Part shown: positions 6,637 to 12,261 of the stretch, piece after piece
How the letters are laid out: each line of letters opens with the position of its first letter
Position numbering within the stretch: the stretch's first letter is position 1
DNA from: Candidatus Gastranaerophilales bacterium
Lineage (GTDB): Bacteria > Cyanobacteriota > Vampirovibrionia > Gastranaerophilales > Gastranaerophilaceae
Length of the DNA: 12,261 bases
Assembly: GCA_947628355.1 (NCBI GenBank)
Contig: CANQZO010000030.1
Coordinates: 1-12,261 of the forward strand
Reading direction: 5' to 3'
Notes under the pieces: generated by a model
The model's database searches: none
What the model was told of the DNA's origin: nothing
What the model saw: only the letters and a program-made list of their open reading frames with translations
Position numbers and translations under genes: made by a program

Positions 6637-7362
6637 TTAACCTCCTACATAAGTTCCTATATTTTCACCTTTTAATATTTTAATAATGCTTCCTTTTGCT
6701 GCAAAATCAAATACCACAATGGGTATGGAATTTTGTTTACATAATGCGCACGATGAAGTATCCATTACTTTTAAACCTTTTATTATAATGTCATCGTAGC
6801 TTATATTATTGTATTTTTTAGCTTCGGGATTAACTCTCGGGTCATCGGAATACACTCCGTCTACCCCGTTTTTAGCCATAAGCATAGCTTGTGCGCCTAT
6901 TTCAGAAGCCCTTAGAGCAGCAGCAGTATCCGTAGTAAAGAACGGATTACCCGTACCTGCCGCAAAAATAACTACTCTGCCTTTTTCCAAGTGTCTTATT
7001 GCTTTAAATCTGATATAAGGTTCTGCGATTTTATTCATATCAATAGCACTTTGAACCCTGCAGCTTACATCAAGTTTTCTTAGCGCGCTTTGCAGAGCCA
7101 GCGCATTCATAACCGTTGCAAGCATGCCTATATAATCGCCGGTTGCCTGGTCCATTCCGTATTTAGCTGAATTTTTCATTCCGCGGAATATATTTCCTCC
7201 GCCCACTACTATGGCTATCTGTGCACCCGTTTCATAGGCTTCTTTTATTTCTTTTGCTATCATTTCCAAAGGATCTTGGTCAATTCCAAATTCCTGTTTC
7301 CCCAAAAGTGCTTCTCCGCTAAGTTTTAGCAGTATTCTTTTATATTTCAAATCTTCAGACAT
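6637..7362 (-). CDS. pyrH: Uridylate kinase (UMP kinase)
   Basis: Phosphorylates UMP to UDP in pyrimidine nucleotide synthesis; in bacteria it is a hexamer of the amino-acid-kinase fold, unlike eukaryotic UMP kinases. The 241 residues carry LLKLSGEAL near 11-19, VVGGGNIFRG at 52-61, GTGNPFFTTDTAA at 136-148 and DGVYSDDPR at 168-176, the ATP and UMP sites of the family. The ATG is preceded by a GGGGT about four bases upstream, a modest ribosome site. A 45-base gap separates it from the upstream MATE gene and contains a perfect -10 hexamer, so the pyrH-frr-cdsA-rnc-rpe-nagA block may start here. Confidence 0.98.
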   Translation of the reverse strand: MSEDLKYKRILLKLSGEALLGKQEFGIDQDPLEMIAKEIKEAYETGAQIAIVVGGGNIFRGMKNSAKYGMDQATGDYIGMLATVMNALALQSALRKLDVSCRVQSAIDMNKIAEPYIRFKAIRHLEKGRVVIFAAGTGNPFFTTDTAAALRASEIGAQAMLMAKNGVDGVYSDDPRVNPEAKKYNNISYDDIIIKGLKVMDTSSCALCKQNSIPIVVFDFAAKGSIIKILKGENIGTYVGG

Positions 7363-7399
7363 ATAACCCCATTTATATAACTATTCAAATATTAAAATT

Positions 7400-7405
7400 A
7401 TTATA
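7400..7405 (-). promoter_or_regulatory. Candidate -10 of an internal promoter before pyrH
   Basis: Read on the minus strand this is a perfect TATAAT, 38 bases before the pyrH ATG, at the only sizeable gap inside the minus-strand gene run. No convincing -35 is seen 16-18 bases upstream (GTGCAT at 17). It could uncouple the essential pyrH block from the radical SAM/MATE genes, but in AT-rich DNA a lone hexamer is weak evidence. Confidence 0.3.
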
Positions 7406-7407
7406 CA

Positions 7408-8739
7408 TTAATTTGAGGCGGCATGCACGTTATTTTTTATTTGTTTGTATTTATATTTTGCAAATGCAGCCTGCACAAATCCTATAACACAAAGTGATAC
7501 AGCTAACGCAATCCAATAGCCTTTTAATGACATATTCATTTTACGGGCAAATATTATTGCAGTCGGCATTCCCACTCCCCAATATCCTATTAATACGGAG
7601 TTTGATACAAACTTTGTCATTTTAAACCCTTTTAATATCCCGCCCGTAACAACTTGAAATCCGTCAAAGATTTGATACATTGCCGCTATTGATACTATAG
7701 GAAGCGCAATATTAATAACTTGAGCATCTTTAGTAAATAAACTTATTAACTGATTTGGAAATAAAGCCAATATAATTCCGGCTAATGCCATAAATCCAAC
7801 GCCCATAATAAGTCCGGCAAGCGAATAATTTTTTATTTCTTTAGCACTGTTAGCACCGTAATAATATGAAACTTTTACCGCTAATGCCGTGGATATTGAT
7901 AATGGAACCATAAATGTTGCCGAAGATATTGTTATTAAAATATTATGCGTAGCGGATAATATGCCCGCTTCTCTGCCCACAAGCACAGTTATAATATTAA
8001 ATGCCATAAACTCAAGCAATAACGCTAAACCGATAGGAGAACCGACCTTTATTAATTTTTTCATAAAAGAAAAATCAATTTTAGACTTAAAGTTAATCTT
8101 TTTAAATATGTATAAAAACATTATTAAGCCCATAAGCATTCTGACGGTTGATGTTGCATAAGCCGCTCCTCTTACTCCCATTGATGGGATAATACCATAA
8201 CCGAATACAAATACTATATCCAATACTAAATTAACGACAACTGCGCCCAAAAGTATCATATTTGGGAATTTTACTATTTCATAAGCCTGTAAAAACTGTT
8301 TTATTCCCTCATAGAAATACATACCGAATATGGAAAAGGAAACTATTGAAATATATTCGCAAATATAAGGTACTAATTCTTTTTCAAAGCCCGCATAATG
8401 AATTATATATTTTGTGCAATAACATATTATTGTAAATATTAAAGCCAAAATAAACGAAAACACCAAACTTGAAAGCAGATATTTTTTTGACGGTATTCGC
8501 GCTCCGCGCATATTTGATATTATTATTGAAATTGCGGTTAATATTCCGAGTCCGAATATAAAAATCGTAAACAAAATAGCATTTGCAATGCTTATAGCTG
8601 CAAGCGAGTTTAAATTATATTTAGCGACAACCAAAACATCTGTCGCACCTATTAATGTATGACCTAAATTCCCTATCAGAATAGGAAAAGCAAGTATTAA
8701 TAATTCAATAAAATAATGTTTTTTAATTCGGCTGAGCAT
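7408..8739 (-). CDS. MATE-family multidrug/toxin exporter
   Basis: Predicted inner-membrane antiporter that exports organic compounds using a sodium or proton gradient. The 443 residues comprise about twelve hydrophobic segments in two similar halves, as in MATE/NorM/DinF proteins. The first helix has ELLILAFPILIGNLGHTLIG with the conserved Pro19, followed by TDVLVVAKY with Asp34. The second half begins near KKLIKVGSPIGLALLLEF, mirroring the first. There is no signal peptide and no fused domain. The gene overlaps the upstream radical SAM gene by 17 bases and has only a weak ribosome site, so it is probably translated together with that enzyme. This suggests it could export that enzyme's product, but MATE proteins are common and the substrate cannot be predicted. 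Confidence 0.92.
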   Translation of the reverse strand: MLSRIKKHYFIELLILAFPILIGNLGHTLIGATDVLVVAKYNLNSLAAISIANAILFTIFIFGLGILTAISIIISNMRGARIPSKKYLLSSLVFSFILALIFTIICYCTKYIIHYAGFEKELVPYICEYISIVSFSIFGMYFYEGIKQFLQAYEIVKFPNMILLGAVVVNLVLDIVFVFGYGIIPSMGVRGAAYATSTVRMLMGLIMFLYIFKKINFKSKIDFSFMKKLIKVGSPIGLALLLEFMAFNIITVLVGREAGILSATHNILITISSATFMVPLSISTALAVKVSYYYGANSAKEIKNYSLAGLIMGVGFMALAGIILALFPNQLISLFTKDAQVINIALPIVSIAAMYQIFDGFQVVTGGILKGFKMTKFVSNSVLIGYWGVGMPTAIIFARKMNMSLKGYWIALAVSLCVIGFVQAAFAKYKYKQIKNNVHAASN

Positions 8740-9766
8740 TATCTCTTAATTTAATATATTCTTCTTTATGTATTTTCATATCTTTAGCGCGGTCGTATAA
8801 TTCAACATTGTGCATATCAAGTTCTTTAGTACGCTTTTCGGCATACTCAAGCAGTTCATACAAATAATCGGGAATATTATATTTGTTATTTAAGTACCAG
8901 CCTCCCTCAACGTCAAGCACTATACTACGTATACCTGCATTTACGGTATAATCAAACCATTTGTCCAATTCATCTTTATTATCGTTAAAGCCGGGGTAAA
9001 TTATATATTTTGTTTTTACTTTATATTTATTTTCAGTTTGAGCCTGCGCATATTTAGCAAGATTTTCCCAAACTTTTTCAAAATGATTAACTCTTTTAAT
9101 ATTCTCATAAGTTTCGGGTGAGCCGGAGTCTGTTGATACCACAACGGTAAGTTTTCCCTCACGAACTCCGCGTTCTATTGCGTTTGAATACTTAACTCCC
9201 GAAGAATGCACCCTTATATTATCACATCCGCAATCTAACAGCATATTAACCATTGGTTCAAATTCGGGCAATAATGCGGGTTCTCCGCCTCCAAATCCGA
9301 TTTCTCCGCCTCCTCGTATTTTTCCCATATCGGCAAGTTTTTTTATAACGGGATACATATTATAATTCTTGCGTTGATTGAAATAATCAGATTGCTCATT
9401 AGTAAAACAGTATTTACACTTGCAATTGCATTGAGTCCAATGATTAAATACCATATAATTTATGTAATCTTCATCATCCCACTCACGCTCTTTCAAGAAA
9501 AAACACCCTTTACAGCGCTCAAGTGTAATGCCTTTTTTATTCATTTCACGCATTTTGCGTTTTTCTTTGAAAAATTTATTCCAATCAATCATTTCACCCT
9601 TATAATTATCAATAAGGATTTGCCGTCCTCCGCCCTCATGGCAGTTAAAACAGCACATCTTAATGTCTTCATAATCCACGTTAAATCCGTGCTGTATATA
9701 CTCACAGCTTAAATATTTATTCGGTAAATTTTCTTTTTTAAAAAGAGCTTTTATTTTTTCAAACAT
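8723..9766 (-). CDS. Radical SAM protein with N-terminal SPASM-like cysteine module
   Basis: A 347-residue radical S-adenosylmethionine enzyme of unknown substrate. The core starts near residue 105 and binds the radical cluster through a CX3CX2C motif, Cys113, Cys117 and Cys120, with an extra Cys115 inside it. A GGGEP element at 159-163 matches the SAM-binding motif, and PGFNDN (258-263) fits a later barrel strand. Before the core, residues 21-88 hold six more cysteines (21, 38, 39, 42, 85, 88). Their spacing resembles the auxiliary-cluster SPASM domain: CC..C, a Gly-rich turn, a basic helix, then CxxC. SPASM normally lies after the core. The ATG has CGGAG seven bases upstream in a 14-base gap after the aminotransferase gene, and the 3' end overlaps the MATE gene by 17 bases. 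SPASM enzymes often modify peptides or alcohols; no precursor peptide is visible here. Confidence 0.88.
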   Translation of the reverse strand: MFEKIKALFKKENLPNKYLSCEYIQHGFNVDYEDIKMCCFNCHEGGGRQILIDNYKGEMIDWNKFFKEKRKMREMNKKGITLERCKGCFFLKEREWDDEDYINYMVFNHWTQCNCKCKYCFTNEQSDYFNQRKNYNMYPVIKKLADMGKIRGGGEIGFGGGEPALLPEFEPMVNMLLDCGCDNIRVHSSGVKYSNAIERGVREGKLTVVVSTDSGSPETYENIKRVNHFEKVWENLAKYAQAQTENKYKVKTKYIIYPGFNDNKDELDKWFDYTVNAGIRSIVLDVEGGWYLNNKYNIPDYLYELLEYAEKRTKELDMHNVELYDRAKDMKIHKEEYIKLRDNAQPN

Positions 9767-9780
9767 TAGAACTCCGCGGA

Positions 9781-11025
9781 TTAATTGAAATAAAATTTAT
9801 CTTCTTTTAATCTTCTTACTACTTCGTGCATATCATCTTCCGAAGCAACTATAGACATTCTGAACCAGCCCTCTCCGTTTTCACCAAAGCCGTTACCCGG
9901 AACTAATACTATACCTGAAGTTCTTAATACATCATCAGTAAACTCTTTTGATGATTTATATCTTGGCGGAATGGGAAGCCATAAATAAAAAGTAGCTTTG
10001 GGCGGATTAATTTTATCCATAGGCCAGCCAAGTTCTTTAAATCCTTCTGTTATAACCTTTTGCTTTCTTTCAAATCTGCGGTTTGCTTCTATTATATATT
10101 CATCGCCTTCTTTAGAATTTAAAATTTCAGACGCCGCTTTTTGAATGGGTTTATAAATACCGGTATCAATAGTTGATTTAAGTTTACCCAATATTCCGAC
10201 GGCGTCGGCATTACCGCAAACCCAGCCTATTCTCCAGCCTGTCATGGAGTATGGTTTTGAGAAACTGAAAAATTCAACAGCAACATCTTTTGCGCCCTCA
10301 ATTTCAAATACACTGTGAGCTTTTGGCGCACCCTCAAAGGTTAAATCTATATATGCCGCATCTGAAATTAAAAGTATTTTATATTTTCTGCAGAAATCAA
10401 CTGCTTTTTTCAGATACTCTTTTGTGCAAACTGCACCCAAAGGATTATTCGGGTAATTTATTACAAGTGCTTTAACTTTATTTTTATCAAATCCGTCTTT
10501 TTCAAGATTATTTATCACTTCTTCAAAATCGGGCATATAATTATTTTCGGGAGTCAAAGGAATGCCGTAGCTCATACCGCCTGAAACCTTTACCATTTCT
10601 TTATATGAAGCATATCCCGGGTTCGGTATTAATACTATATCTTTATTTTTTTCATCGGTAGTCGGATTTATCAACGCTCTTATCATATTTGCAATACCCT
10701 CTTTTGAACCTATAAGAGCACAAATTTCTGATTTAGAATCAAAATCAACACCCGTACGTTTTTTCATATTTTTAGCAATTGACTCCAGCAGATATGCCTC
10801 GCCTTTAACCAGCGTATAAGTGTGCATTCCGTCAGCAAGTGCATACTCTCTTATTTTATCAGTGACAAATTGCGGCGGTTTTTCAACAGGCGCTCCCATG
10901 GCAAGCGAAATCGGCGCTCTGCCTTTTGCCGTTAATTCGGGAGCCAGTTTTGCCGTATCCATTTTTATTTGTATCATTATATACGTTTCTAAAGTTTGTA
11001 CGTAATCGTTAAATAATTCTTTCAT
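9781..11025 (-). CDS. DapL-like class I/II PLP-dependent aminotransferase
   Basis: Fold-type I aminotransferase, probably LL-diaminopimelate aminotransferase, which converts tetrahydrodipicolinate directly to LL-diaminopimelate for lysine and peptidoglycan. With the start chosen here the protein has 414 residues. DapL-like elements include IGSKEGIAN, NPGYASY, INYPNNPLGAV, and EGAKDVAVEFFSFSKPYSM followed by TGWRIG. Lys257 should carry PLP, with Asp222, Tyr225 and Arg265 around it and Arg near 396 holding the substrate carboxylate. The frame is open upstream to an ATG at 11112, but that would overlap folE2 by 74 bases and add an atypical basic tail. The ATG at 11025 has GGAG six bases upstream and leaves a 13-base gap after folE2. 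No dapA or dapB is nearby. Another amino-acid aminotransferase of the same family is the main alternative, hence no gene symbol. Confidence 0.9.
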   Translation of the reverse strand: MKELFNDYVQTLETYIMIQIKMDTAKLAPELTAKGRAPISLAMGAPVEKPPQFVTDKIREYALADGMHTYTLVKGEAYLLESIAKNMKKRTGVDFDSKSEICALIGSKEGIANMIRALINPTTDEKNKDIVLIPNPGYASYKEMVKVSGGMSYGIPLTPENNYMPDFEEVINNLEKDGFDKNKVKALVINYPNNPLGAVCTKEYLKKAVDFCRKYKILLISDAAYIDLTFEGAPKAHSVFEIEGAKDVAVEFFSFSKPYSMTGWRIGWVCGNADAVGILGKLKSTIDTGIYKPIQKAASEILNSKEGDEYIIEANRRFERKQKVITEGFKELGWPMDKINPPKATFYLWLPIPPRYKSSKEFTDDVLRTSGIVLVPGNGFGENGEGWFRMSIVASEDDMHEVVRRLKEDKFYFN

Positions 11026-11038
11026 ATTCATCTCCAAT

Positions 11039-11830
11039 TTATTTTTCTTCAGACTGCCAAGCCCACGCATTATGATTGTGTATGCTCTCCTGCGCTTCAA
11101 CTTCGGCTTCATAAAATTTTATTTTTTTATCTTCTCTTAAAATACTTATAACATCTCTTAAAACATCTTCAACAAATTTAGGATTGTCATAAGCCGCTTC
11201 GGTTACATATTTTTCATCACACCTTTTTAATATTGAATAAACGGGTGATGAACCGCATTTTTCTATTTTCTCGACTAAATCTTCTATCCAGATTATATCA
11301 TTTTCATCATAACTGACTTTTACTTTTACCATTGTTCTTTGATTATGTGCAGAATAATCGGATATTTCTTTAGAACACGGGCATAGCGTAGTTACCGGTA
11401 CTTTAACTCCGAGTATAAATTTATAATCGTCACCCGTTAAGTCGCCTTGGAACGAGCAGTCATAACCTACGGGAAATTCCATTTCGCTTACGGGAGCTTT
11501 TTTATTAATAAAATACTTAAATTCAAATTTAACATGCGCGCTTTTTGACTCGAGTCTTTTTTGAACTTCGGTTAATAACCCTTTAATATCAACGCCGAGC
11601 ATATTTTTTTGCGAGTACTCGCTCAATATTTCAATAAATCTTGACATGTGAGTCCCGCGGTAATTATGAGGCAATGTAACGCTGACTCTGGCTTTTGCTG
11701 AAACTATCTGGCTTTGCGCATTTTTCCGCTCAATAATAAGAGGAACTTCTACTCCGTTAACTCCTACCTTTTGAATATCTATTCCTCTTTTATCATTTTG
11801 GCTCTGTATGTCTTTTAATTCACTAATCAT
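11039..11830 (-). CDS. folE2: GTP cyclohydrolase IB (FolE2 type)
   Basis: Converts GTP to 7,8-dihydroneopterin triphosphate, the entry to folate and, through other enzymes, queuosine; it replaces the zinc enzyme FolE. The 263 residues match the FolE2/MptA family. Motifs are LPHNYRGTHMSRF at 53-65, TTLCPCSKEISDYSAHNQR at 147-165 with the active-site Cys150 region and His162, and ESIHNHNAWA at 248-257 with Glu248, His251 and His253. These are the expected metal and substrate residues of type IB enzymes. The ATG overlaps the stop of the upstream small gene by 8 bases and has a poor ribosome site, so it is likely coupled to it. No folE or other pterin gene is in view. Confidence 0.96.
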   Translation of the reverse strand: MISELKDIQSQNDKRGIDIQKVGVNGVEVPLIIERKNAQSQIVSAKARVSVTLPHNYRGTHMSRFIEILSEYSQKNMLGVDIKGLLTEVQKRLESKSAHVKFEFKYFINKKAPVSEMEFPVGYDCSFQGDLTGDDYKFILGVKVPVTTLCPCSKEISDYSAHNQRTMVKVKVSYDENDIIWIEDLVEKIEKCGSSPVYSILKRCDEKYVTEAAYDNPKFVEDVLRDVISILREDKKIKFYEAEVEAQESIHNHNAWAWQSEEK

Positions 11831-12164
11831 GTTCTTCAGAGTCCAATTCTTCCATATTATTGTTTTCCATAGCTAAGAGTAATTTTAATGCCGCAATTCT
11901 TTGTGTTTTAGGCGGTGCCGCACGCAGTAATTCAATAGCTTTCAGCATAACAGGGTCACTGTCATACCATCTGTTTCCATGCCCCGCAAACTGCTGTGTT
12001 ATTTCATATATGCGTTCAATTACATCCTGTGCAACCTGCTCCTGCAAGGATATTATAAATTCAGCCGCAACTGATTTATTATCATCAGTCTGCAGTTTTA
12101 AAAGTTCAAGCGCTTCTTTTAATATAGGGTCATTATCATACCAGCGTCTGTATTCCTTAGGCAT
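11823..12164 (-). CDS. Small protein of unknown function with a duplicated RWYDxDP motif
   Basis: A 113-residue acidic, helix-rich soluble protein that I cannot assign to a named family. Two copies of one motif are visible: RWYDNDP at residues 7-13 followed by a helix with ALELL, and RWYDSDP at 65-71 followed by AIELL. Aligned without gaps over 36 residues (7-42 and 65-100) they share 13 identities, so the protein arose by internal duplication. No membrane segment, signal peptide or cysteine motif is seen. The C-terminus is acidic (EELDSEEHD). A good ribosome site (AGGAG six bases upstream) supports the ATG, which overlaps the tmk stop by 8 bases; the gene in turn overlaps folE2 by 8 bases. 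It is clearly a real gene from spacing and signals. A link to nucleotide or pterin metabolism is only suggested by the neighbours. Confidence 0.85.
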   Translation of the reverse strand: MPKEYRRWYDNDPILKEALELLKLQTDDNKSVAAEFIISLQEQVAQDVIERIYEITQQFAGHGNRWYDSDPVMLKAIELLRAAPPKTQRIAALKLLLAMENNNMEELDSEEHD

Positions 12165-12261
12165 TTATATCTCCTAACTTTTCTTGTATTAATTTTATTA
12201 TAATATCTTTTGTATCTTCATAAACTTTTTCTATTGAATTATTTGCATTTATTAACTTTAT
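12157..12261 (-). CDS. tmk: Thymidylate kinase, last 34 residues (cut by window edge)
   Basis: An open minus-strand frame enters from the right edge and ends at TAA (12159 to 12157), overlapping the start of the next gene by 8 bases. Its residues IKLINANNSIEKVYEDTKDI and the helix that follows match the C-terminal end of bacterial thymidylate kinases, where a strand with Ile-Asn/Asp-Ala is followed by an S-x-E-x-V helix. The nucleotide-binding P-loop and the thymidylate site lie outside the window, so the call rests on this short tail. Another P-loop nucleoside kinase is possible. Confidence 0.6.
   Translation of the reverse strand: MKLINANNSIEKVYEDTKDIIIKLIQEKLGDINA

Noticed and set aside
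7363..7407. Terminator or riboswitch between the MATE gene and pyrH
   Set aside because: The 45 bases are AT-rich with no stable stem; only a -10-like hexamer stands out.
9374..9712. Plus-strand frame of 112 residues with hydrophobic stretches
   Set aside because: It is antisense to the cysteine-rich region of the radical SAM gene, with no ribosome site or promoter, so it is a shadow frame.
9767..9780. CCGCGG palindrome before the radical SAM gene, considered as an operator
   Set aside because: It is six bases long, in a 14-base gap, and its GGAG part serves as the ribosome site; too short to claim.
8723..11830. Queuosine pathway, with FolE2 as first enzyme and the radical SAM protein as QueE
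   Set aside because: The radical SAM protein, at 347 residues with an N-terminal cysteine module, does not look like the short QueE, and no queC or queD is present.
1..12261. CRISPR arrays, tRNA or rRNA genes, insertion sequences, phage genes, attachment sites
   Set aside because: No repeated spacer pattern, cloverleaf, transposase or integrase was found; genes fill nearly the whole window and the largest gap is 156 bases.

Overview
This AT-rich window reads as bacterial chromosome, almost all of it transcribed from the minus strand. The mix of genes fits a low-GC relative of Cyanobacteria, such as gut Vampirovibrionia/Melainabacteria of the Gastranaerophilales type: a DapL-like aminotransferase, the type IB GTP cyclohydrolase FolE2, the block pyrH-frr-cdsA-rnc-rpe, and a small protein with a duplicated RWYDxDP motif. 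That placement is inferred from gene content and composition. A Firmicute or another low-GC lineage is not excluded.

Read in the direction of transcription (right to left), the window opens with the last codons of thymidylate kinase (tmk). Then come a small duplicated-motif protein, folE2 (pterin synthesis), a DapL-like aminotransferase (lysine/peptidoglycan branch), a radical SAM enzyme with an unusual N-terminal cysteine-rich module, and a MATE exporter. After a 45-base gap with a possible promoter the core block follows: pyrH (UMP kinase), frr (ribosome recycling factor), cdsA (CDP-diacylglycerol synthase), rnc (RNase III), rpe (ribulose-phosphate 3-epimerase) and a short nagA-like deacetylase. 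Most neighbours overlap or are 1 to 14 bases apart, so translational coupling is likely throughout.

The only plus-strand gene (2376..2897) encodes a MerR-type helix-turn-helix fused to a coiled coil. Its stop codon directly abuts the nagA stop. It diverges from manC (bifunctional mannose-1-phosphate guanylyltransferase/mannose-6-phosphate isomerase) across a 156-base region containing a palindromic -10 element usable on both strands and a dyad that could be an operator. manC is followed by ftsH, cut by the window edge just before its Walker B motif, with its own extended -10 promoter.

No rRNA, tRNA, CRISPR array, insertion sequence or phage gene is visible. The main oddities are: an RNase III with Cys in place of a catalytic Asp; a NagA-like enzyme lacking most of its beta-sandwich domain; a radical SAM protein with a SPASM-like cysteine module before, not after, the core, coupled to a MATE exporter; the duplicated-motif protein; and the symmetric divergent promoter next to a RacA-like regulator. 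The radical SAM/MATE pair is the best candidate for an undescribed system, but its product cannot be read from the sequence.
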